Shown: positions 8,885 to 16,943 of the stretch, in pieces
Numbering within the stretch: the first letter of the stretch is position 1
Layout of the letters: each line of letters begins with the position of its first letter
Assembly (NCBI GenBank): GCA_040880545.1
Contig: JBBDIE010000108.1
Coordinates: 1-23,428, forward strand
DNA: 23,428 bases
Source: M55B112 sp040880545
GTDB lineage: Bacteria > Bacteroidota > Bacteroidia > Bacteroidales > GCA-2748055
Direction: 5' to 3'
The notes under the pieces: generated by a model
The model's database searches: none
Told to the model about the DNA's origin: nothing
Seen by the model: only the letters and a program-made list of their open reading frames with translations
Made by a program: the position numbers and the translations under genes

Positions 8885-9311
8885 TGATCATTCCCGGTTC
8901 ATGCGGGTTTTCTTTTTCTTTGATACTATTTGTAACACGGCTTATGGAAATAAGTTTTCCCGTATCATCGGTAATTTTGATGTCCCAGATATGTTTATAA
9001 ATACCACGGTGGATCAATTCACCCGTGGCAGTTATTCGGCCAGGGCCTGCCGTAGCAATATGCTGACTGTTAATGTTGGTACCCAGGGCAACTTTCCCCT
9101 GTTTCTCCACCAGTATGGCCGAACCTGCACCGGCCATTGTTTCAGCAAGCGCCATGTATACCCCGCCATGCACATATCCCCAGGGCTGCAGGTGAAATCC
9201 GGTAATGTCGATCTGCCCGGTGATGCTTCCTTCGTCGAATGCCGTAAACCGGATCCCCAGGTTTTCCACAAAGGAGTTTTTGGAGAAATTATTTAAATCA
9301 TCTAATGTCAT
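8874..9311 (-). CDS. menI: Hotdog-fold thioesterase, probable DHNA-CoA hydrolase (MenI)
   Basis: A 145-residue single-domain hotdog thioesterase of the PaaI/YdiI group. The sequence has QPWGYVHGG (residues 42-50) followed by ALAET with E57. This matches the Q-P-F/W-G-x-x-HGG...LAE(S/T) pattern of E. coli YdiI/MenI, where the glutamate is catalytic. In this operon the expected substrate is 1,4-dihydroxy-2-naphthoyl-CoA, released as DHNA for MenA. The reaction is inferred from family and location. A phenylacetyl-CoA thioesterase is the alternative from sequence alone. It lies 31 bases after ubiE and overlaps menF, so it is firmly inside the operon. Confidence 0.85.
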   Translation of the reverse strand: MTLDDLNNFSKNSFVENLGIRFTAFDEGSITGQIDITGFHLQPWGYVHGGVYMALAETMAGAGSAILVEKQGKVALGTNINSQHIATAGPGRITATGELIHRGIYKHIWDIKITDDTGKLISISRVTNSIKEKENPHEPGMISDE

Positions 9312-9342
9312 CTTATAAGACTTCTATTTCAAAGGTACACAT

Positions 9343-10095
9343 TCATCGGTTAGATCCGGAATAATTGGTGCCTGTTATTGCCTGTTTTTCAACAATAACC
9401 AGCATAACTGAGCCAAAAAAAAGCGATTGGCTACCGGCAATACGAAAACCTGCCTTGTTCATGATCTCTCCCATTTCACTCCTGGAATAATAGTTTTCGG
9501 AGGAGCTGGCAAGGTACCTGTAAGCCTTCAGGTTTCCTGAAATGACTCCTCCCAGGTAAGGCAGGATAAATCGCAGGTACAATCCGTTAAAAAATCTCCA
9601 GATCCGGTTTTCAGGTTTGCTGCTTTCAAGGATCACCAATCTGCCATCCAAACGCAATACCCGGTGGATCTCGGCAAGGTGTTGTGCCGCATTGGAGTTT
9701 TTATAAACCAGGTTTCTGATACCAAAACTTATTCCGGCCGTATCAAAAAAATTGTCCTGAAATGGCATGGCAGCAACATCTCCCTGAATAAAATCAATGG
9801 AGCCCCCTCTTTTTTTTGATTTTTCCGTTGCTTTTTCCAACATCTCCGCTGAGAAATCATATCCCGTCAACTGGATAGTCTTTTCGGCACTTGCAGAAAT
9901 TTCGAGAATCAGATCCCCTGTCCCGGTACAAATATCCAGCACTTTACCCGGGTTGTTCCGTAAACATTCGGCAACCGCTTTTTTCCTCCATTTCACATCC
10001 TGTCCAAAGGTAAATATCCGGTTTACAAGGTCATACCTCTGGTATATCTTCTTGTAAAAGTCGTGCAGCGGATAGTCTTTTTTCTCTAAACCCAT
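9343..10095 (-). CDS. ubiE: Demethylmenaquinone methyltransferase (UbiE/MenG)
   Basis: A class I SAM methyltransferase of 250 residues that completes menaquinone by C-methylation. The SAM-binding motif is VLDICTGTGDL (residues 52-62). The downstream FGIRNL is a UbiE/COQ5 signature, and the N-terminal YDLVNRIFTFGQDVKWRK (21-38) is typical of the family. The frame is open to a TTG at 10116, but that codon lies inside a perfect TATATTTG promoter box. The ATG at 10095 gives the canonical amino end and a short leader, so I chose it. It is the first gene of the men operon. Since no ubiquinone genes are present, menG describes its role better than ubiE. Confidence 0.92.
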   Translation of the reverse strand: MGLEKKDYPLHDFYKKIYQRYDLVNRIFTFGQDVKWRKKAVAECLRNNPGKVLDICTGTGDLILEISASAEKTIQLTGYDFSAEMLEKATEKSKKRGGSIDFIQGDVAAMPFQDNFFDTAGISFGIRNLVYKNSNAAQHLAEIHRVLRLDGRLVILESSKPENRIWRFFNGLYLRFILPYLGGVISGNLKAYRYLASSSENYYSRSEMGEIMNKAGFRIAGSQSLFFGSVMLVIVEKQAITGTNYSGSNR

Positions 10096-10113
10096 TTGGT
10101 TAAAATCTGACGG

Positions 10114-10121
10114 CAAATATA
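10114..10121 (-). promoter_or_regulatory. Promoter -7 box of the men operon
   Basis: On the minus strand the bases read TATATTTG, a perfect match to the Bacteroidota -7 consensus TAnnTTTG, 18 bases ahead of the ubiE ATG at 10095. About 20 bases further upstream a T-rich run (TTTT) stands where the -33 TTTG is expected. Transcription would begin near 10107, leaving a leader of about 12 bases and ruling out the TTG start at 10116. It probably drives all eight men genes, since no later intergenic gap exceeds 31 bases. Confidence 0.6.
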
Positions 10122-10178
10122 TCGATTTTAAAAGTGGAATTAAAAAACCCGGACAGTGCAGAGAAAAGTTCGTTATAT

Positions 10179-10186
10179 TATCTTTA
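10179..10186 (+). promoter_or_regulatory. Candidate -7 box of the glycoside hydrolase gene
   Basis: TATCTTTA at 10179-10186 matches TAnnTTTG in seven of eight positions and lies 25 bases before the ATG at 10212. No convincing -33 TTTG is seen upstream. The divergent gap to ubiE therefore appears to hold back-to-back promoters. Confidence 0.35.
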
Positions 10187-10211
10187 TGTTTAAACCTAAA
10201 ATCTGAAGACC

Positions 10212-11876
10212 ATGATTAATAAGCCGCGTATAATTACCTCGTTCATAATCTTCCTTACAATTTCAGTACAGGCGCAGGTACACAGGCCCTGGGAGGTGGT
10301 AACAATTTCTTTTGAATCTGAATTGGTTTCAACAAATCCTTACCAGGATATTCCGGTAAAAAGCGGAGATGATAAATTGACCGTTACATTTACCGGGAAA
10401 TCCGGAGAAGCAAAGGGGCATGTTATACGTCTGACGGGGTTTTGGAGCGGGGGTAAAGAGTGGCGTGTAAATTTTGCGGCACCGGCAGCCGGGAAATGGA
10501 AATATAAAACCGCATCGGCCGACAGGGGATTGGATGGAAGGTCCGGGACCATTGATGTTACAGGCTGGACCACAGATGAACTTGAATCGAATCCCACGCG
10601 GAACGGGTTTATTGTGGTGGACCAATCGGGGAAAAACGCCGGGCATTATTTTACATATACCAACGGGGTTCCTTTTTTATGGATCGGTGACACCTGGTGG
10701 AACTGGACCCAGCGAAAAATTCATTTCGAAACCTATAAAAAGCTGGTGGACGACAGGGCCGGAAAGGGGTTCACGGTTGGGCAGCTTTTTGTTCCCGGGA
10801 ACGGATGGGGCAGGGGGAGTTCGGCGCTGGATGAAACATACAATGAGCTGGACACAGATCACATGCAGCATATAGAGGAGATGATTGCTTATGCCAATTC
10901 AAAGGGAATTACCGTTTGGGTCCATGGCTGGTGGAGCAGGGAAGAGATGAATGAGCGGATCGGTGAGGAGAAGATGTTGCGGTGGTGGCGATACCTTGTG
11001 CATCGCCTGGGTGCATACAATGTGATCTGGGTGCTGGCGGGAGAATATAATATGCACAACAACGGTGGATTTGAGCTGGATTTCTGGAAGCGGATGGGGG
11101 AGATGATCGACCGGGAAGATCCTTACCAGCGTATCATCAGCCTTCACAACACACCGCCATTTTGGAGCGGCGGTGCTGAAGCGCCCCAGTGGTCCACAGG
11201 CAGTGTTCTTCATGACGAACCCTGGCTCGATTACAACCAGAGCCAGACAGGCCACGGGAAGTATGCCAACGAAATGATCCCCCTGGTAATAAAGCAGGAA
11301 TATGAGCGGGAACCGGCAAAACCAATTGTCATTACCGAACCGTGGTATGAATTTGTGGAGGGAAATCCAACCGGGATGGATGTACGATTGGCAGCATGGT
11401 CGGCTATTTTATCGGGAGCAGCGGGGCACACCTATGGCGGTGGCCATGTATGGCTGGCCCATGTACCAGAATCTCCCGGGGGAGGAGGGCCATGGCCGCT
11501 GGAGCGAAGTTTTGAAAGGAGCACACTGGATTACGCGGGAGCAGTATCCATGCAACACCTGGCTTCATTTTTCAGCCATGTACCATGGTGGGAAATGGAG
11601 CCGCATCCGGAACTGATTTCGGATTACCCACAGCCATTCTGCCTGGCTGATCCTGGTAAGGTATATGTGGTTTACCTTCGTTATGGCGGTGGGTTTAAAC
11701 TGAAGATGGAATCTTCCGGGGTGGAATATGGCTACTATTTTTATAACCCGGCCAACGGCAGGAAATATGATGAAAAGAGCTTCATGTCTGCAGAACAAGT
11801 GAGCTTTTCCTGTCCCGAATCTTACCCCGGAGTAACAGATTACAAAGATTGGGTCATCTGCATTTACAGGAAATAA
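10212..11876 (+). CDS. Exported DUF5060/DUF4038 glycoside hydrolase, apiosidase-like
   Basis: A 554-residue protein with a signal peptide (charged start, hydrophobic residues 8-20, likely cleavage after AQA-like 'VQAQ' near 19-22). Residues 25-118 form a beta-rich N-terminal module resembling DUF5060. The central barrel (about 130-450) resembles DUF4038, the group that includes the GH140 apiosidases. Conserved-looking stretches are FLWIGDTWWN (155-164), VIWVLAGEYN (271-280) and VITEPWYE (373-380). E278 and E376 are candidate catalytic acids at the ends of beta-strands. The C-terminal 100 residues form another beta-module. The substrate is likely a plant- or algal-type side chain in the periplasm or outside the cell, but the specificity is not deducible. 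No SusC/SusD, sulfatase or regulator gene lies nearby, so it looks like a stand-alone enzyme. Confidence 0.78.
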   Translation: MINKPRIITSFIIFLTISVQAQVHRPWEVVTISFESELVSTNPYQDIPVKSGDDKLTVTFTGKSGEAKGHVIRLTGFWSGGKEWRVNFAAPAAGKWKYKTASADRGLDGRSGTIDVTGWTTDELESNPTRNGFIVVDQSGKNAGHYFTYTNGVPFLWIGDTWWNWTQRKIHFETYKKLVDDRAGKGFTVGQLFVPGNGWGRGSSALDETYNELDTDHMQHIEEMIAYANSKGITVWVHGWWSREEMNERIGEEKMLRWWRYLVHRLGAYNVIWVLAGEYNMHNNGGFELDFWKRMGEMIDREDPYQRIISLHNTPPFWSGGAEAPQWSTGSVLHDEPWLDYNQSQTGHGKYANEMIPLVIKQEYEREPAKPIVITEPWYEFVEGNPTGMDVRLAAWSAILSGAAGHTYGGGHVWLAHVPESPGGGGPWPLERSFERSTLDYAGAVSMQHLASFFSHVPWWEMEPHPELISDYPQPFCLADPGKVYVVYLRYGGGFKLKMESSGVEYGYYFYNPANGRKYDEKSFMSAEQVSFSCPESYPGVTDYKDWVICIYRK

Positions 11877-11891
11877 TACCGGTAATTTGTA

Positions 11892-11932
11892 CCTGAATAA
11901 ATGAAATTGTATCTCCGTAAGTTTATTTCAGG
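11892..11932 (+). terminator. Inverted repeat after the glycoside hydrolase gene
   Basis: CCTGAATAAA at 11892-11901 faces TTTATTTCAGG at 11922-11932, complementary apart from one bulged base, with a 20-base loop. It begins 16 bases after the stop codon. It is AT-rich and lacks a following T-tract, so it is a weak terminator candidate or an mRNA 3' stem. Confidence 0.35.
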
Positions 11933-11988
11933 TCATCTCAGAGAGGTGTTAGGCAGCCATACGCACCCTGTATGTCCTAAACTTTTCC

Positions 11989-11996
11989 TATTTTCG
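11989..11996 (+). promoter_or_regulatory. Candidate -7 box of leuS
   Basis: TATTTTCG matches TAnnTTTG in seven of eight positions, 26 bases before the leuS ATG. No clear -33 TTTG is seen. I see no leader peptide or T-box structure in the 145-base gap before leuS. Confidence 0.35.
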
Positions 11997-12021
11997 CACT
12001 CAGCAAAACCGGATTATTGAG

Positions 12022-14679
12022 ATGCAATACAATTTTACAGAAATAGAGCAGAAGTGGCAGGATTACTGGGAGGAGAATAAAACGTTTAGAACGCTGGACG
12101 ATTATTCGAATCCAAAAAAATTCTATATCCTCGATATGTTTCCCTATCCTTCCGGGTCGGGATTGCACGTAGGGCATCCTGAAGGGTACACCGCCACCGA
12201 CATCGTGGCACGATACAAACGCATGAAGGGGTTCAACGTATTGCACCCCATGGGTTGGGATGCATTCGGACTTCCGGCGGAGCAATATGCCATTCAGACC
12301 GGAACGCATCCTGCCGTTACAACCAACAGGAATTGTGATAATTTCCGCAGGCAGATAAAGAGCCTGGGCCTTGGTTACGATTGGGACAGGGAGATCAATA
12401 CCACGGATCCGAAGTATTTTAAATGGACACAATGGATATTTACCCGGCTTTTCAATACCTGGTTTGATGAAAAGCAGCAGAAGGGGAGACCCATCAGTGA
12501 ACTGGAAATTCCGAATGAGATTGAAAATCAAGGGGAGCGAGCAGTAAGGGAGTATATTTCCGATAAAAGGCTTGCCTATTACGAGAATGCCAGTGTTTGG
12601 TGGTGCCCCACATGCAGGATCGTGTGCGCTAACGAAGAGGTTCTTACGGATGGTACGCATGAGAAATGCGGCAATCCTGTTGAGAAGAAAAACCTGAAAC
12701 AGTGGATGTTGCGTATTCCATTGTACGCGGAAAGGCTGCTTAGCGGGCTTGAACCGCTCGACTGGCCAGCAGGGGTGAAGGATATGCAGCGGAACTGGAT
12801 CGGGAAATCATTGGGTGCTGAGGTGGATTTTGAGCTCGACGGGCTGGAGGCGAAGCTGCGTGTTTTTACCACGCGTCCGGATACGCTCTTCGGTGCCACT
12901 TACATGGTAGTTGCCCCGGAGCATCCCCTGATGGATCAAATCATTACCGGCGGACAGCAAGATGCAGTAGATGCCTATATCAAAGCTGCCGGGAAGAAAT
13001 CCGAGATCGACCGCACTGATCTCTCCAGGGAGAAGACCGGGGTGTTTACAGGCCGGTATGCCATCAACCCCGTCACCGGGCAGAAGATCCCGGTATGGGT
13101 GGCCGACTATGTCCTGACCGGCTATGGTACCGGGGCGATCATGGCCGTGCCCGCGCACGATACGCGGGATTTCGAGTTCGCGCAGAAATTTAAACTGCCC
13201 ATCGTATGCATTATGGATCCGGCAGTTGCAGATGCGGATCTGCGTACACAAGTGCTGGCAGGGGAAGCTTGCTGGACCGAAGACGGGACCTATATTAACT
13301 CTTCGAACCAGGATAAGGGAATCAGCATCGACGGACTGAACAAGAAAAAAGGAATTGCTACGATCAATGCCTGGCTGGAGGAGCAGGGACTGGGAGAGGC
13401 AACGGTCAATTACAAAATCCGTGACTGGCTCTTCAGCCGTCAGCGCTACTGGGGAGAACCCTTCCCGGTGATCCACTGGGAGGATGGTGAGATCACCGTG
13501 CTTGAAGATGAGGAGCTGCCGCTGGAATTGCCGGAACTGGAAAAGTTTGCACCGGGTGCCAATGGGGAATCACCCCTGGCCAACGCGAAGGATTGGCTGC
13601 ATGTGGTGGATAAAAACGGACGGAAGGGAAGACGAGAGACCAATACCATGCCACAATGGGCAGGATCATGCTGGTACTACCTTCGTTATATCGATCCGAA
13701 GAATGATGAGGAGCCGTTTTCGAAGGCGAAGGAGAATTACTGGATGCCGGTGGATCTTTATATCGGTGGGGCCGAACATGCGGTACTCCACCTACTGTAC
13801 AGCAGATTCTGGCACAAGGTACTTTATGATCTTGGTATAGTGTCAACCGATGAGCCCTATCAAAAACTCTACAACCAGGGGATGATCCTGGCATTCGCCT
13901 ACGAAACCTCCACAGGGGCGAAAGTTGCCAGTGACCTGGTGGAAGAGAAGGAGGGTAAGTTTTTCCACACGGAAACAGGGGAGGAGCTCAAGCAAATCGT
14001 TGCAAAAATGTCCAAGTCGCTCAAGAATGTGGTGAACCCTGATGACGTTGTGAAGGGTTATGGGGCCGATGCCCTTCGGTTGTATGAAATGTTCCTGGGA
14101 CCGCTGGATGCGGTAAAACCCTGGGTGGAAAACGGGGTAAAAGGGGTTTTTAATTTTCTCAACAAAACTTACCGGTTTTTTGCTGATGAGAATCATTACA
14201 GGGATGGGGATGAGGATATTGAGGTATTGAAGAGTCTCCATCAGACTGTCAGAAAGGTTGAAGAGGATGTGGAAAAACTCCATTTCAACACAGCCATATC
14301 ACAGATGATGATCTTTACCAATCTTGCTGTTAAGAAGGGTACGGTTACCAGGGACACAGGTAAGGTTTTTATCAGGGTACTTGCGCCATTTGCACCTCAT
14401 CTTGCTGAAGAATTATGGGCAATACTGGAGGAAATTGAATCTGTTTCAAAGTCTGTATGGCCGGCCTATGATGAGAAATACCTTCTGGAAGAGAGCATAG
14501 AGTACCCGGTGATGATTAACGGAAAGTTACGTTTCAAACTCACAGCCTCAGCAGACACCACGCCAGCAGAGTTGGAAAAAAATGCCCTGGCGCACGAAAC
14601 TGCCCTTAAATGGACGGATGGGAAACCACCAAAAAAGGTGATCGTAGTACCCAAAAAGATCATTAATATTGTTGTATAA
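12022..14679 (+). CDS. leuS: Leucyl-tRNA synthetase
   Basis: A class I aminoacyl-tRNA synthetase of 885 residues charging tRNA-Leu. The HIGH motif appears as HVGH (49-52) after DMFPYPSGSGL. KMSKS is at 662-666, followed by LKN. A zinc-binding insertion has C195, C198, C202 and C216. An editing domain follows, with the family's TTRPDTLFG stretch and the GTGAIMAVPAHD segment. The C-terminal anticodon-binding and LeuRS-specific ends are present, and the last residues read VPKKIINIVV as in other bacterial LeuRS. The gene appears intact. An M23 peptidase gene follows 9 bases later, probably on the same transcript. Long minus-strand open frames inside it are shadows. Confidence 0.97.
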   Translation: MQYNFTEIEQKWQDYWEENKTFRTLDDYSNPKKFYILDMFPYPSGSGLHVGHPEGYTATDIVARYKRMKGFNVLHPMGWDAFGLPAEQYAIQTGTHPAVTTNRNCDNFRRQIKSLGLGYDWDREINTTDPKYFKWTQWIFTRLFNTWFDEKQQKGRPISELEIPNEIENQGERAVREYISDKRLAYYENASVWWCPTCRIVCANEEVLTDGTHEKCGNPVEKKNLKQWMLRIPLYAERLLSGLEPLDWPAGVKDMQRNWIGKSLGAEVDFELDGLEAKLRVFTTRPDTLFGATYMVVAPEHPLMDQIITGGQQDAVDAYIKAAGKKSEIDRTDLSREKTGVFTGRYAINPVTGQKIPVWVADYVLTGYGTGAIMAVPAHDTRDFEFAQKFKLPIVCIMDPAVADADLRTQVLAGEACWTEDGTYINSSNQDKGISIDGLNKKKGIATINAWLEEQGLGEATVNYKIRDWLFSRQRYWGEPFPVIHWEDGEITVLEDEELPLELPELEKFAPGANGESPLANAKDWLHVVDKNGRKGRRETNTMPQWAGSCWYYLRYIDPKNDEEPFSKAKENYWMPVDLYIGGAEHAVLHLLYSRFWHKVLYDLGIVSTDEPYQKLYNQGMILAFAYETSTGAKVASDLVEEKEGKFFHTETGEELKQIVAKMSKSLKNVVNPDDVVKGYGADALRLYEMFLGPLDAVKPWVENGVKGVFNFLNKTYRFFADENHYRDGDEDIEVLKSLHQTVRKVEEDVEKLHFNTAISQMMIFTNLAVKKGTVTRDTGKVFIRVLAPFAPHLAEELWAILEEIESVSKSVWPAYDEKYLLEESIEYPVMINGKLRFKLTASADTTPAELEKNALAHETALKWTDGKPPKKVIVVPKKIINIVV

Positions 14680-14688
14680 CAAACCGTG

Positions 14689-15948
14689 ATGAAAAAGATA
14701 ATACTTGGAGTCTCCTTCATAATTGTGGTCCTTGCAGGATTCTGGATTGTCAGCTCAACTGATGTCTGGACTGACCAGGCGGTACAGCCACCAGAGATCA
14801 GTGATAATATAGTGCATCGGGTGGAATATTTTTATGGTATTCCTGTGGACTCTTTCCAGGTTATCAAGGGGACCATCGGCAGAAATCAGTTACTTGGAAA
14901 TATATTGAATGACCATGGGGTATCCAACAGGCGTATCTACGAACTCTCCCTGTTACCGAGCGAGGTATTTGATGTCAGAAAAATAAAAGCGGGAAACAGG
15001 TATGCATTATTCCTGGACAGCCTGGGCGTACGGTATTGTGTATACGAGCAGAATCTGGTAAACTATACTGTTTTGCACCTGGAGGACAGTCTGCATGTAG
15101 AATCCCACCAGAAAGAGATCGTTAAGCAAACCAGGGAAGTTACAGGGGAGATTAGTTCCAGCCTGTGGGAAGCTTTTCAGGATATGAATACAAACCCGAT
15201 GCTCTCCGTTGAGTTAAGTGAGATCTATGCATGGTCCATCGATTTTTTCGGTTTACAGCAGGGCGACCGGTTCAAGGTAATCTATGACGAATCGTTTGTT
15301 GATACCTTATCTGTGGGAATTACAAGGATCCATGCCGCCTGGTTCAGGCATGCAGGTCACGAATTCTGGGCCATTCCTTTCGAACAGGACGGTGTGATCA
15401 GCTTCTTTGATGAAAACGGGAACAGTTTACGGAAAGCCTTTTTGAAAGCACCGTTGAGATTCTCCAGGATCAGTTCCGGATTTTCACATTCCAGGATGCA
15501 TCCTATTCTGAAGATCAGAAGGCCGCATCATGGAGTCGATTACGCGGCACCCACCGGCACCCCGGTTCTGGCGGTGGGTGATGGACAGGTAATTGCGGCG
15601 ACATACCAACGGGGAGGCGGTAATTATGTGAAGATCAAGCATAACGGGGTCTATACCACGGCATACCTGCATCTCAGCAAGTTTGGAAAGGGTATAAGAA
15701 GCGGTGTGTATGTGAAGCAGGGTGATGTAATAGGCTATGTGGGGAGTACAGGGTTGTCCACCGGGCCCCATCTCGACTTCAGGTTCTATAAAAACGGACA
15801 GGCGATCAATCCGCTAACGGTGGAGGCGCCGCCGGTGGAGCCCATTCATCAGGATAATTTACCCGACTATGAGCTGGTCAGGCGGAGTATGATGTCTGCC
15901 CTGGAGAGTATCGTGGATTCACAATCGCCGGTTGCAGGGCTACAGTAA
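14689..15948 (+). CDS. M23 family envelope peptidase with HxD in place of HxH
   Basis: A 419-residue protein with an N-terminal membrane anchor or uncleaved signal (about residues 3-22), a long middle region resembling the OapA/LysM-like N-terminal part of MepM-type proteins, and a C-terminal M23 domain (about 265-380). The first zinc motif HxxxD is H280-D284 in HHGVDY. H328 in YLHLSKF is the usual catalytic-region histidine. The last motif, normally HxH, reads H361-L-D363, so the expected third zinc ligand is aspartate. The family cleaves peptidoglycan cross-links or acts as an EnvC-like activator. Which applies here is open. The frame also begins with a GTG at 14686, but the adjacent ATG at 14689 is preferred. 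Its last 9 bases overlap the convergent purN. Confidence 0.83.
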   Translation: MKKIILGVSFIIVVLAGFWIVSSTDVWTDQAVQPPEISDNIVHRVEYFYGIPVDSFQVIKGTIGRNQLLGNILNDHGVSNRRIYELSLLPSEVFDVRKIKAGNRYALFLDSLGVRYCVYEQNLVNYTVLHLEDSLHVESHQKEIVKQTREVTGEISSSLWEAFQDMNTNPMLSVELSEIYAWSIDFFGLQQGDRFKVIYDESFVDTLSVGITRIHAAWFRHAGHEFWAIPFEQDGVISFFDENGNSLRKAFLKAPLRFSRISSGFSHSRMHPILKIRRPHHGVDYAAPTGTPVLAVGDGQVIAATYQRGGGNYVKIKHNGVYTTAYLHLSKFGKGIRSGVYVKQGDVIGYVGSTGLSTGPHLDFRFYKNGQAINPLTVEAPPVEPIHQDNLPDYELVRRSMMSALESIVDSQSPVAGLQ

Positions 15949-16518
15949 CTTTTTCCCGGCCAAGACCTTCTCAATTACCGACGGAAAGTGGGCGTGCTCA
16001 AGCTGATGAATCTTTTTTGCAAGTGTTTCAGGTGTATCTGCACGGTCCACTGAACATCTGGCCTGGAATATGATGTTCCCTTCATCATATTTCTCATTCA
16101 CATAATGAATGGTAATTCCAGATTCCATTTCTCCGTTAGCAATTACTGCCTCATGAACTTTTGAACCATACATCCCTTTGCCCCCGTATTTTGGCAGTAA
16201 AGCCGGATGAATGTTTATAATTGCGTTGGGGTATGCTTTAACGATCGATTCAGGAACCAGCCAGAGGAAGCCAGCCAGAACGATATAGTCAATGCCGTAT
16301 TGTTCCAGTTTATCGTTTACCAGGTCCGTATTATAAAAATCATCCCTGGTAAAAATGAATGTTTCGGTATCCAGTTCTTTTGCCCGGTCAATTACCCCCG
16401 CTTCCGGCTTATTGCATAAAACCAGTTTAACATTTATATTTTCCTTCGGTCGAAAAAAGCGGATGATATTTTGTGCATTGGTTCCTGACCCTGAAGCAAA
16501 AATAGCTATATTACTCAT
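15940..16518 (-). CDS. purN: Phosphoribosylglycinamide formyltransferase (PurN)
   Basis: A 192-residue GAR transformylase transferring a formyl group from 10-formyl-THF in purine synthesis. The Rossmann start IAIFASGSGTNAQNII (residues 4-19) binds the phosphoribosyl part. NIHPALLPKYGGKGMYG supplies the conserved Asn and His of the active site. IHYVNEKYDEG carries the conserved catalytic Asp. Length is normal for monofunctional PurN. It is transcribed away from acpP and converges with the M23 gene, with a 9-base overlap of their 3' ends. A TATCTTTA on the minus strand at 16559-16552 may be its -7 box. Confidence 0.95.
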   Translation of the reverse strand: MSNIAIFASGSGTNAQNIIRFFRPKENINVKLVLCNKPEAGVIDRAKELDTETFIFTRDDFYNTDLVNDKLEQYGIDYIVLAGFLWLVPESIVKAYPNAIINIHPALLPKYGGKGMYGSKVHEAVIANGEMESGITIHYVNEKYDEGNIIFQARCSVDRADTPETLAKKIHQLEHAHFPSVIEKVLAGKKLL

Positions 16519-16610
16519 AAACAGATATATAATATTGTATAAAATCCCTGTTAAAGATAGGTTTTCCGCTGTTTTTATTACCTTTTAATTTGAGAAAAAT
16601 CATTAATTAT

Positions 16611-16643
16611 TTTGAAAATAGTCGAAAATTTTTCATTTCTTTG
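16611..16643 (+). promoter_or_regulatory. Probable promoter of the acpP-fabF-rnc cluster
   Basis: TTTG at 16611-16614 (-33) and TTTCTTTG at 16636-16643 (-7, one mismatch to TAnnTTTG) are separated by 21 bases, a fitting spacing for the Bacteroidota primary sigma factor. Transcription would start near 16650, giving a leader of about 35 AT-rich bases before acpP. Confidence 0.5.
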
Positions 16644-16684
16644 CATCTCTGAAATTAACATAGTATTAATTAAAAATTTAAGAC

Positions 16685-16921
16685 ATGTCAGACATTGCAT
16701 CAAGAGTAAAAGCAATTATCGTTGACAAACTGGGTGTTGATGAGAACGAGGTAACAACAGAAGCTAGCTTCACGAATGATCTGGGAGCTGATTCTCTTGA
16801 CACTGTTGAACTCATTATGGAATTCGAAAAAGAATTCAACATGGGTATCCCTGACGATCAAGCAGAGAGCATTTCCACTGTAGGAGAGGCTATCAAGTAC
16901 ATTGAAGATAACTCAAAGTAA
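16685..16921 (+). CDS. acpP: Acyl carrier protein
   Basis: A small acidic protein of 78 residues that carries growing acyl chains on 4'-phosphopantetheine. The attachment site is S37 in the invariant GADSLDTVELI (residues 34-44). The first helix (MSDIASRVKAIIVDKLGV) and the C-terminal EAIKYIEDN are typical of type II fatty-acid ACP. It lies 22 bases ahead of fabF, the ketosynthase that uses it. Synthesis is probably high, since it is the first gene after the promoter at 16611-16643. Confidence 0.97.
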   Translation: MSDIASRVKAIIVDKLGVDENEVTTEASFTNDLGADSLDTVELIMEFEKEFNMGIPDDQAESISTVGEAIKYIEDNSK

Positions 16922-16943
16922 TTTTTGAACTAACTATTCTGTT

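Noticed and set aside
10212..11876. Polysaccharide utilisation locus
   Set aside because: Only one glycoside hydrolase is present; flanking genes are menaquinone synthesis and leuS, with no SusC/SusD or regulator.
11977..12660. 227-codon minus-strand frame over the leuS start
   Set aside because: Antisense to the HIGH-motif region and the leuS promoter gap; no domain recognised and no plausible promoter of its own.
12808..13476. 222-codon open frame on the minus strand inside leuS
   Set aside because: It lies wholly antisense to conserved LeuRS sequence and its product has no recognisable domain or sensible composition.
14686..14688. GTG start of the M23 peptidase gene
   Set aside because: The adjacent ATG at 14689 is in frame and gives a normal signal-anchor amino end.
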